Of a stretch of DNA of 64,000 nt, positions 35,904 to 45,368 are shown in pieces. Below the pieces are notes generated by a model that worked only from the letters and a program-made list of their open reading frames with translations, did no database searches and had not been told where the DNA came from. The stretch is taken from NCBI GenBank assembly GCA_000320605.2, contig KB445792.1:1989581-2053580 (forward strand), read 5' to 3'. The position numbers and the translations under genes were made by a program. Each line of letters begins with the position of its first letter. Position 1 is the first letter of the stretch. Origin of the DNA: Gelatoporia subvermispora B (lineage: Eukaryota > Basidiomycota > Agaricomycetes > Polyporales > Gelatoporiaceae).

Positions 35904-36455
35904 GATTCAACGAGGCGACGCGTCGGGGTGAGCGCAGGTGTCAAGTTGAACTTGATATCTCGACAAGCACGACAGCTTTTGTACGCTGCACCGCCTGCGC
36001 TGCAGTGCCGTTTTCTGCCGGGGCTTCTGTCGATCATTGACAGTTGAAGGGACGATCACCTTCAATTGTGTCAAACGACTCCAACGAACATTGCTAGCAT
36101 TCATCTCAGTGGTAAAGAGATTTGTTATGTCCTTTGGGACGAGGATTACAGCCGAGAAACTCGTTGCATTGTCTGACTGTTGTGTGGACTAGATGAATGA
36201 AACGACAAAATAGACCTGACGACATAACCTTGGCGCAACTAAGTGGCGTGCGAGTGGCAGGAGTTGAAGGAGCTTCTAGAAATTAGAACGATCGCACCTC
36301 CGAAGAGGAAGTGTCGTTCATGTCACCTGCCATATCCGGCGAGTTCGTAGTCTGAAGGGACGCGTCAGTCCTTCAAGCAGAGCGAGCTCTGTTGCGACAC
36401 AGATAACCTGCATTACACAAGATCAAGCATACAACACATTGCCATAAATTACGGT
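35904..36455. other. Intergenic, no gene seen
   Basis: 552 bp; promoter of the large unknown gene and 3' end of the dehydrogenase. Confidence 0.55.
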
Positions 36456-38076
36456 CTATGCATCTTTGTTGCGGACAGCGATGTCGGGAACGGGCCCTTC
36501 ATCGGCACGGCGACCTGAAACCTTGACAAACTCTTCCATCGCATAGTCACATCCCGACAGCTGGGGTCGACGATGAGTGCACGGCCACAGAAGTAATCTA
36601 GTCACTTACCCATTGTGCAAAGTCGCGCACGAAGCTGGGGCAGAGCTGCAGGAAGGGAACAAAGTGCGCGTAGAAAGGCAGGTAGAGGACGCGCGAGTGC
36701 TGGTCATCAAGAGCCGCAATCACCGCCTTAGCCACGTCGACCGGCGGGACGCTGGGAACAAAGAAGCGGTACAACCATGACTGCGACAGGCGAACGGTAG
36801 AGAAAAGCCTCGTGAAAACGTGTCCCGCGACAAGCAGTGTCGTGCGAACACCCGGAGCGCGGTACTGGTGATCCAGTTCATATCGGAGCGACTCGTGCAG
36901 CGAGATGAGCGCGGCCTTCGAGGCACAATAATCGGCTATATCCTCTCATCAGCGTCAACAATATATTGGTGCCTGATCCGCTTACTCATTTGTGCCATGC
37001 CTACGTATCCCGCCACAGATGCGACATTTACCTACAGCAAGATATCTGCTAACGCATCTTTACGGAGCCTGATGGATGACGTACAATATGGCCTGCGTTC
37101 TGTTTGATCATCTCGGGAAGGAACGCTTTCAACGCCCAGAAATGCGCCAGGGTATTGACACCGAACGTTCTGTCGTAAATTTGAAATCAGTCAAGTGAAT
37201 GAACATACACAGATTAGAGATGCGGAACTACGTACTGCTGAATGTCTTCTGGAGTCAAATCGAGTAGACGTTTCCCCTGGACAACGCCCGCATTATTCAC
37301 CAGAATTGTTGGGTGACCAAGCTATTTCCAAGTCAGTCGAAGCACCCTGAACGGAGGAAGATACTAACCTCTTCGACTATCTGACGGGAAATGGCCTCGA
37401 CCTCTTCCCATTTTGATACGTCGCATTTGTAGTAGCAGATATTGTCTATGCGCTCGGATAATTAGCGAGATCTAGTTAGATCACAAGCCGAATTCGTTCG
37501 CACAGTTCTCAGTGACGATCGGGTTGATATCGAGCACGACTACCGTCACATTTCGCACTGCGAGCGTATTCGCAATCAGCTCTCCAATCCCGGAGGAGCC
37601 TGAGGATCGTGTCTCAGCTCAACATGTATGCCATGAGTATGAGGTGTCGTACCTCCAGTGATCACAACAATTTGCTCATGCCAGTCAAGAGGTCGATGAC
37701 CGAAAAATAGACTGCCCTGATTTCTGTACAGTTGGGAGTACCATTTCAGGAACCCTTGATTCCCGCACAACCATGGTGAATAAATTCTCCGAGGGTGTAG
37801 CAAATAGGCTTGCTCACAGAATGCCGAAACTGCCACGTAGTAGCCCGCGCTCAGGACTAGCACAGGACTCGACCAGCGTGCCCCCTGGAAGTAGTAAAAC
37901 ACAGGAATAAAAAACGTAAAGAACGGGCCTGCGTTGCGGACATGTCAGGCTAACGTCGGTACAACCCACATATGGACTGTCTACTGACTGAACGCCGTGT
38001 GGGACAAGACCTTTACGAGGAGGTCCACATCGAACGAGTCAAAAATCGGAAAGGGCTCCGGCTCTCGGGCTTCCAT
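36456..38076 (-). CDS. Short-chain dehydrogenase/reductase, retinol-dehydrogenase/17beta-HSD11-like (SDR16C-type)
   Basis: Nine exons in transcript order: 37989-38076, 37653-37928, 37504-37599, 37369-37445, 37236-37321, 37085-37169, 36986-37031, 36610-36935, 36456-36560; 394 aa. The N-terminus (EPEPFPIFDSFDVDLLVKVL) leads to hydrophobic segments (FFTFFIPVFYYF, VLVLSAGYYVAVSAF) that anchor it to the ER or lipid droplets. The Rossmann core has TGGSSGIG, D-I-N (NAD-type acidic residue after beta2), NNAGVVQGK, catalytic Ser in NVASVAGY and the YCASK Tyr/Lys pair, all intact. Likely oxidises or reduces a lipophilic alcohol or ketone. The first exon was recovered from phase (A|GC) and fits the family N-terminus. 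Confidence 0.92.
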
Positions 38077-38817
38077 ATCAGTTTTCAGATTGGGCGGCGA
38101 TTGTGGCGCTGCGAGACAACGGGGCTGCCGGTGGGAACAGAAAAGCGAGAATGCAGGCGCAGCCTGCGTGGATGATACACGGGTGGTGTAGAGGAGGAAG
38201 GAAAGCGAAGAAAGGAGCGCGAGAACAGTTTGTACGGGCTGTTCGCCTGGTGTGAACGTCGGAATGATGATAGACTGTGATCTCGACCCGCGGCAGGTCG
38301 AGGCGGACGATGCCGCCAGTGGCAGCCAGTGGCAACCACGTCGGTAAAGGCTGTGTTTGCGATCGCGTGAGCGACGGGCGCGCGCCTGCTCGCGTCGGTG
38401 AGCGTCTCTCGCGCGCCTCCTCGCGCTCACCGGCTGCCCCTCTGACCAGCCGCCGGCACCCAAAACTGTATTTTATGTCGCGCCATGCCCATCTGGTCTA
38501 ATCTCTCATTCCCTCTAGATCCGTTCTCCGTTCCCTTCGCCGTCCTGGCGTTTTTCTGACACCCTAATTGTCTCGCAAGGCGCCCAGCCTATTGAAGCAT
38601 TGAAAAGCTTCCATCTCGTTTCCCAGTCCACTCCTTATCCTGACACTTGACGTCGTGCTCCACCTGTTGCCCGCGATGTCCTATAAATCTGATTTCAACG
38701 AGGTGCGCTGCTCGCTGAGTCCCAATAGCGACCACCGCTGACATTGTCGTTGACGCCCTACCCCAGGAGACTTCCTCCTTAGAGTCGTGCGCCTCGGCCG
38801 CCCACAGACGCTCATCT
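38077..38817. promoter_or_regulatory. Divergent promoter region (SDR / F-box)
   Basis: 741 bp between head-to-head genes. The open minus-strand frame reaching 38463 is coding only in its last 29 codons. The rest is Arg/Ser-rich and reads like a chance GC-rich frame. Confidence 0.55.
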
Positions 38818-39960
38818 ATGAAGCATGCCGTGCAGCTTGTCCTCAACCTCACCCGGATCTTGCATCATATGAAACCTGCCTTTTCGCCCATGTCGCCCAG
38901 GTTCACTCATGGTCGCAACCTGGAGGGCTTGGAACCCTTCCCAGGCATCCCGGTAGAGATCATCATGCATATTCTAGAGGAGGCAGCATGCCTTGATAGA
39001 CAGACAGCACTCACAATCTCCCTCGTATCCTCCTGGGCCCGCAAACTCGCGTTGCCGTACTTGTTCTCGACGCTGGTCTACCGTAATACCCCCTCCATCT
39101 CCGGTACCCAAGTATCGAAGTCATCGGCCCACTCCCGTCAGGCGCATCCCGGCGTCCCCGACCATGTCCGGCGATTTGTCCGCAATCTCTGGTCTGAGAG
39201 CGTCGGCATCTACACTCCATCTAGCGAGATCGACTTCTTCCAGTCGTGTCCGAACGTAGAGAACCTCGCTCTGCCGTCCCCCTCCCTCCGAGCCCTTCAC
39301 ATGGCTATCCAAGCCCAGGCTCAGAAGCCCGAAATCCAGTCCGGCGAGTCCCATCTCATATTCCCTTCTCGGCTCCGGTCCATCACTATCATTACGCACA
39401 CTTTCCGGTACGACTGGCACTTTCTCGTTGGTCAGCGTCTTCCGGGACCCAACGGCGGATCAGTCCTCGACCAGATCACGCACTTGCGTATCCTCGACAT
39501 GCAGATCTCCACCTATTCCCCGCATGCGCACTTACCTAAGCTCACCCACATCGCCCTGCCCTTCCTCGACCTCGGCAACGCGCCGAATCAGATGACCCTG
39601 CGCCTCCCCGAGGGGCTCCTGCAGCACCCGTCGCTGCAAATGATCGTGCTTACTGTCGACGAGCGCAAGTTTGTCACCAACCGCTGGTACCACGTCAGCG
39701 AGTACTCGGCCACGGGCACCAGCGGGGGAGGACTTGGCTCGCCGCGCGACAACTTCCGCAAGCTCGTGACATGGGCGCAGGAGAAAGACGCTCGCGTCCA
39801 CGTCGTGTTGTCCCCCCGGATCGGGAAAGACGCGTGCACAGAGTGGGAAGAGGCTGCGAGAGGCGGCATGGACATCTGGCAGGCTGCCGCCCGGAGTAGG
39901 ATGGACGAGTCGTATGGGATGGGTCTTCCCGCTATATACCCAGAACCAACTAAGTGGTGA
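38818..39960 (+). CDS. F-box-like protein
   Basis: Single exon, 380 aa. Residues about 40-85 (FPGIPVEIIMHILEEAACLD..TALTISLVSSWARKLALPYLFSTLVY) match the F-box consensus of agaricomycete proteins: L/IPxEI at the start, S-L-V-x-x-x-x-R in the middle and P-L-Y/F at the end. The remaining 290 residues alternate hydrophobic strands and helices (FVRNLWSESVG, NVENLAL, LRILDMQIST, LTHIALPFLDLG), as in a degenerate leucine-rich substrate-recognition region. Presumed SCF ubiquitin-ligase adaptor. The start at MKHAVQL is the first in-frame Met; M18 (MKPAFSP) or M25 is possible. Confidence 0.82.
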   Translation: MKHAVQLVLNLTRILHHMKPAFSPMSPRFTHGRNLEGLEPFPGIPVEIIMHILEEAACLDRQTALTISLVSSWARKLALPYLFSTLVYRNTPSISGTQVSKSSAHSRQAHPGVPDHVRRFVRNLWSESVGIYTPSSEIDFFQSCPNVENLALPSPSLRALHMAIQAQAQKPEIQSGESHLIFPSRLRSITIITHTFRYDWHFLVGQRLPGPNGGSVLDQITHLRILDMQISTYSPHAHLPKLTHIALPFLDLGNAPNQMTLRLPEGLLQHPSLQMIVLTVDERKFVTNRWYHVSEYSATGTSGGGLGSPRDNFRKLVTWAQEKDARVHVVLSPRIGKDACTEWEEAARGGMDIWQAAARSRMDESYGMGLPAIYPEPTKW

Positions 39961-40287
39961 AGAAGTCTCGTACTGGACAGGCATCATATGGACTATTGGC
40001 ATTATTCTAAGGAGCTGTATCCCACATGCGCCATTCTGCTCTGAAGCGTTCGTGTATCTCTTTCTCTTCGTCTGCAGCTCTGTGTATTTAGTAGCTCTCC
40101 ATGTCTTCGTAGTTGCTCTTGGGTCTCTATCTTTATTCCCCCTAGCCCTTACATACGTTACGTCTACTTATTCTTCCCACCCCGCAAGTTGGTACCAGAA
40201 TCATATCTATTAGACTACTTAAGAGGCGCACACGGCGTCGGTATGATCTTAGCTTCCTATGCCCAATCTACGGGAGTGCGAATCGGT

Positions 40288-40305
40288 GGGGGGGGGGGGG
40301 GGGGG
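40288..40305. repeat. Poly-G homopolymer (G18)
   Basis: Eighteen uninterrupted G residues between the F-box gene and the next gene. Mononucleotide tracts of this length are slippage-prone and may be miscounted. Confidence 0.95.
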
Positions 40306-41264
40306 CACATGACTACAAGGTGACTTGATGCTGTGCTTCATGCGTACCGTGCACAAGGTTCAGACGAGCAAAGCTCAAAGCACCGTCGTTGCCACACAAC
40401 GCCACCACTGGTGGCCACTAGACAAAGCCGCGCACAGGTCAAAGTGCTCGGCTAACTTACTCACATGCATATAATCCGCTCGATATCGACGCACAATCTT
40501 CGTATGCTTCCGTCCGTCCGAGTCCGTGGGGGGTCGCTGTAATTTATACAGCACTGCGCTACGGAGTCCGGACACTCGCTTGAACAATTCCCAGCAGAAT
40601 CCCTCAAGCATCAAAACACATAACACATTCCTTGATCACACAATGCTCGTACTTGGCGGTCGGGACATCAGAACGGGCTCAGACGGCTGGCGGGACACTG
40701 TCATGCGGTCGGCCTCCAAAGCGGCCATACACGCGACGCGACGCATCAGTCACGGTGTGACTGGAGCACGTGCTCTGGCAGCACGCCTCGTCACGCTGGC
40801 GATCAGGTCGGACGAGGGCGTTTCGGAGTCTTGTCGGGCGGCGACGGGGCCTTGTCTCCTCGAGGTCGACGGCGTAATCTTTGAACGTGTCCAGGTTACC
40901 TCTGGGCCAAAATCAGTATCTAGGAACTTGCGGAACGTTACCGCGAATGGAGACCGTGGAGAGCACCCAGGCTACGCCCAGGGGTACATCGACTGCCTGG
41001 TATGTCCCGCTTTCGCCCTCATGCTAACCAATGTCCCGCTGCGGAATGTCCCCCCGTGAGCTTACGCGCCATCACAATTTCCAGGAAATTCATGAGCCCT
41101 GCCGAAACGAGCTGGAAGGCAGATGCTGCATAATGCGTGTTCGTAACCTCGAGGATGACTGCGGACATGCTGCAAGCCAGCAACTGCTCGACGGAGCAGA
41201 TGACCAGTCCGCACGCTGTGCGTGCGCGGTCTGCGCCTCGAGTCTGGACCTCGTGTGCGGGGCA

Positions 41265-41270
41265 TATAAA
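41265..41270 (+). promoter_or_regulatory. TATA box of the 41.4-kb gene
   Basis: TATAAA about 100 bp upstream of the chosen start at 41365 and 86 bp upstream of an alternative ATG at 41351. Confidence 0.5.
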
Positions 41271-41364
41271 CCCACCGCGTCCTGGCGTGTGAGTTCTCCG
41301 AACCTGCCTCGGCAACCTCAACCTAACCAACACTCCAAAGTTTCGCCAAGATGGCGTCCCAGAC

Positions 41365-42754
41365 ATGTTTTGCAATTTGGTATGTGCGAGATTTCGCATA
41401 CGTGAATTTGACTAACACTTGCGACAGACCGTTGAAGAATTTTCGGCGTATTCAGACAGCGCGGCCTCAGACGAGTATCGCGAAAATGTGAGACGACTAA
41501 TTGGCCATCTGTTGACTCAGCTGACACCCGCTCTCGAAAGCCCCGACTATCACTTCTGGCAAGGGATCGTCGAAACCTCGTATTGGATTCGGCATGTCCA
41601 GAGCTTGCACCCCACATCGTCGTCACCCCTCCCGAAGGCGACCCATGGGCCGATTATTGGGCGTCTTGGTCAAACAGGGTCGATCCCCAAGATGATTCTC
41701 TTCTGACAGTGCCGGTCAGGGACCACAGCTTCGGCTTCCTGCCTCCGACATTAGACTATGATCTTGCCATCGAGGAGATCCCTGAGGGATCGACTCCTGA
41801 CCCGATGCTTTGCCCTCACCATCTTCATTCGGAACCGCGACGAGTATTCAGTCACTCTCGGTTCACGCAGAAGGTATGTTCTTCTCCTTATCTTCATTCA
41901 GGTCGACTCATCTGTACAGATCCATTTGGAGACACAGGAGCGACAGGCTATATGGTTGACCAGGATTCTGGACGCGCTACGTCGCCGTCAGTATAGAACC
42001 ACAGTAAGCCTTGTGCTTATAACGCAATGATTCGTCACCGAGATACAATCCTTTAAGATTATACTCGCGAGCCTGGAAGCACCCTCCTTCCGATGTCGGT
42101 GGGGCGATCCAGACTTCCGTGTCGCTGTCGAGAGGCCATTCAAGTGGAGTGATCCCGCAGAGGTACTACTTATGCCATTCTCTAGCGTGACATGTATTGA
42201 CTTCTCACCAGCCTTTACTTTCGGAATATGGACGGTACCTCGGTTCAACGGTCATCGATTCCCACAAACCATGCAGCATACCTCACATTGTCATTCAAGA
42301 ACCACCGCCGCAGATCCCATGGACTCTAGACACTGGTTGTACTCCGAGTCCTCAAGACTTCGGCTTCGGGTACTATCTCACGGTCCCCTCTCCGGCCGTC
42401 GAGTATATTAATTGCGAGGCCATGCCCGACGAGGAACGGTATACAGAAGACTCAGCTGGCGAGCGCACGCCCTCTTCGTCTTCGGACATGACTGAAGTTT
42501 CTAGCCTCGAAACGCTGGTTCTCGACGAGGACTACGGTGCGCCGTCTTGTGCAGTGGCTTCCGACCCCTTTGCGCTTGACTCGGACGACGACATCACACC
42601 CCTGCCATCACTTGGTCCTGATGCCAAAGGATTGCTTTGCGAGAAGTTCCGTTCACTATGTCTCGGAACCTTCGAGGCATCCTGGGCGAATGAGGACGAC
42701 GATCTTCCTCCGTTTGATACCTGGTACCAAGGTACCGCCAGCCGCGCGCATTAG
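41365..42754 (+). CDS. Acidic protein of unknown function
   Basis: Exons 41365-41379, 41428-41487, 41541-41873, 41920-42003, 42058-42162, 42212-42754; 379 aa, all joining in phase 0. The 53-bp intron 41488-41540 and the 46-bp intron 41874-41919 resolve frame changes and give continuous sequence. An amphipathic helix (IHLETQERQAIWLTRILDALRRR split from exon 3) follows a WADYWASWSNRVDPQDD segment. The C-terminal third is very acidic (SDDDITPL, ANEDDDLPPFD). No signal peptide or TM. The start is uncertain: ATG at 41351 has a better context but leads to a stop after the first splice; 41365 gives MFCNL joined to TVEEF. Family not recognised. Convergent with the next gene, 115 bp apart. Confidence 0.6.
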
Positions 42755-42869
42755 TATTATGTCGCTCCTTGTACATATGTCCATGTTATATTACTGGTCC
42801 CTGTATAGCATATGTCCATTACTTGTATGTAGACAACGTAGATACTACAAGAAATCCGCTTATCGTTGG

Positions 42870-44918
42870 TCAATCTGTAAGCTCTATCACATCCTCTGGG
42901 TCGTAAGTCGCTTTTCTCCGTTTCCGTGGTCGCTCTTGGGAAGCAGTAGTGGCTGCCACGGTCGATGCGACCATACTTGAAGCTGCAACTCTCAATGTGT
43001 TCCGCGCTGGGTTTGAATATGGCCTACTGTATCCTCTTCGGGTAGTGACGGGGTGCGAATCAAACGCCGTGACTAAGGCAGGTTTGGCCTGTGGATCTGG
43101 GTCGCTGCCATATGGAGCCACTGAAGATGCGGTTGATGATTTCGGAGGATGCGAGAGCGGCATTGACCCGAAGGCCGAAGGGAGCATGGGTGTAGCAGTT
43201 GCGGGTGCGACCGAGGAGTTCCGCGATCGCTTGCTGCTGACGATGGGGAAGAAGTTCAACACGGTTTGCGCTTGCGATACAGGAGATGAAGTCGGTTCTG
43301 ATGTGAGTGGCGCTTCTATAAAAGGAGATTCAGCAGCCATCACTGGGTCACTGCTTCCAGCGACTGGCTTAGCAGGGACTGTGGCAGTAACGGCCAGAGC
43401 ATCATGTTCAGCCCTGCTCTTCAGAAACTGGGTCGCATCAGCGGCGTTAGTCGGCGAAGTGACAGGGACAGGGGCAGTGCGTCTGACAGAAGGCGCAGCT
43501 GCAGAAGTGGCTGAGGCAGGGGCAGTGGACATAGTCGAAGATGATTCATGTATAGCGAGTGTATGACTTGTGGCGCCAGTGGCAGATACTCCGGTTCTAC
43601 CTTGCAGTGCGTCGATTACACGGACATATTCAGCTCCGAGGATGACCGGCAGTTCGCTAGCATTGCTGCTGATGGACCTCAGAATCTCCAAACCGTTTCT
43701 CTGCTCAGCTGACCATCGGAGCGGCGCAAATAGGACATCCTTCTTTACAACCTAAGTGATTTGTTTTCGTTGAGATTAGGGTATTTATCTCGCCAAGAAT
43801 GAGCGACATTACCGTGATGCAATATCGGTCGGTGGCGACGCTATTCCAGGTTGCGACGGGCGTGGCATGCGCAGCGAGGCATCTCTGGACGTGGTTGATC
43901 ACGAACCTCCCAACGCTGCGCCATGTTTCGCTCTGTTCCGGTTTGTTCGTCAAAAACTGCAAGATTCGCTTGCAGTTGACATTTTGACAGACATAGCGCC
44001 TCTTGAGAGCCGAGATATCAACAGAAGCAGGGGGAGGTCTGGGGCCGAGGACCACTTCCGACCAAGCTCGCATGATCTTCTGAAAGGCGGCAGAGAACAC
44101 TGATAATGTAGGGTACTCTCCATGATCGATAATAACCTTCCGGAGTTCTGGAATCAGCGGGACCAATATATGTTTGATGTATGCGGCATTCGCTTTAGTA
44201 AGTTTCTCTGGGGCTAATAATCGATCGAGAATAGCGAGATATCCAGTGAAGCTCTGCATGCGCAAGCAGCCCTCTAGAATATCGGCAATCTGTTGGACCT
44301 CGTAAGAACATTTCGTGATGCTGTTGGTAGCGATGATCGGAGACGGCAGGATCACGTTTCCCGCGTACTTGTGAGTCAGTTTGGCGAGTGCGTCGTCTAT
44401 GTTCATCAAAGATGTCTGTACAGCGATGTCTTGCCGCTTAGCGTGCACTTCCTCTAGAAGGGCGCGCAAAGCATCAGCTCCGATAGGAATTCGTTCAATT
44501 GACGGGAGAACACTGAGTAAATGAATATCAATTACATTCCTTTTTTTATAGAGCAAACGAACTCTTACAGAGCCAGGATAAGGTCTGATTGGCCAGTCGT
44601 GACCAAAGACGTCACGATAGAATTCAGTGCGGCAGGTGCGACTGAAGCAGGGTGCGCATGCGCATGATCGAGGTAACGTTGAGCAACTTCCCGAGCCAAA
44701 TGCTGCAGTCCTGGGATTCGGCATCTAGCGGATGTGGCGAATAAGGATAGCGAAAGGAGAAGGGGTAGGAGGACTGCTGCGAGTCGCTCATGTATAACCT
44801 CAGGTTTGTCAAAGCTCTGGGCTGTCAACTGTACAATGACAGAATCCACTAGGTCGTCATTCGCTGTACGCCAGCATGCCGCAATGTATGCAAGTGTCTT
44901 GGTCACGGGAGACACCAT
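42870..44918 (-). CDS. N-terminally truncated member of a 2OG-oxygenase-associated family, with NLS/SIM-like tail
   Basis: Exons in transcript order: 44569-44918 (start uncertain), 43813-44512, 42870-43751; 643 aa from the Met at 44918. The frame stays open back to a stop near 45092 without an ATG. Residues up to about 400 match the C-terminal half of the damaged gene at 49.5-53.5 kb. Shared blocks are AW-S-E-VVLGPRP / SW-A-E-KVLGPKP, a C-x4-C segment (YVCQNVNC / CTCDACAR), a basic R/K-x-V / NHVQR helix, and KKDVLF..LRWS...GLEILRSISSNASELP / KKDSVH..LCWS...GLEALHAISSDAGELQ. The oxygenase half is absent; the KRE6 gene lies immediately upstream. The last 210 residues are unique low-complexity sequence ending in a basic PRKRRK stretch and PEDVIELTD, which fits a SUMO-interaction motif. 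Catalytic activity is not expected. Confidence 0.7.
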
Positions 44919-45368
44919 GGTCGATGTATCACTTTCGACCTGATAGAAATGTGCACGATCTATAGCAGATGCAAGCAGCCTCGTTACGCTACGAGCCCGT
45001 GCCACAGATTCCGTATCCGTGGATGCCGACGGCTTGTCGTCGAAAAATTGCAAAGCCCAGCGACGCGCGCGGGGACAACAATATACGGTATATTACAGCC
45101 CCTGCTTTGCCCCGCGCGACCCAGCCCAACGCCGCGGGATGATGTATGTACTAGGTGGTGATGATATCAAGGGGGACGCCATGCGGGTATGTGTCAATAT
45201 ATAGTGATATGCAATGTTCAATGCGATGCATGGGTCTTGCGAAAATAAGGATACAATGGAGAGTGGTTGGCGCGGCGGGGCGGGTCAGTTGCGGAAAAAT
45301 CAGGTGTAGAGATCGCGGGTGCTGCATGGAGAGAGGTAGATGGAGAGAAGAGGGCGATCATCCGGCGC
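44919..45368. other. Unassigned stretch between truncated paralogue and KRE6
   Basis: 44919-45092 continues the open frame of the truncated gene (containing RRWALQFFDD) but lacks a start. About 45066-45120 holds GC-rich arms CGCGCGGGG / CCCCGCGCG around the palindrome ATATACGGTATAT. Confidence 0.4.

Larger units (their letters stand above)
39961..41364. other. 1.4 kb intergenic with poly-G tract
   Basis: Contains an 18-bp G run (40288-40305). A plus-strand frame, 40643-40999, can be spliced to 41084-41405, but it overlaps the next gene's first exon and has no recognisable features. It is not accepted as a gene. TATAAA at 41265-41270 fits the next gene. Confidence 0.45.

Noticed and set aside
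37981..38463. 160-codon minus-strand frame upstream of the SDR
   Set aside because: Only the last 29 codons (from MEAREPEP) are coding; upstream Arg-rich part looks like leader DNA.
40643..41405. Possible two-exon plus-strand gene (40643-40999 joined to 41084)
   Set aside because: Phases match by chance-level odds; it overlaps the next gene's TATA box and first exon, with no recognisable features.
42949..43566. 205-codon plus-strand frame opposite the truncated paralogue's tail
   Set aside because: Antisense of a low-complexity Ala/Ser/Pro region, with no splice or family support.
43870..45053. Reading the truncated paralogue as starting at a TTG at 45053
   Set aside because: Non-ATG start is unlikely in a fungus; the first in-frame ATG is at 44918.
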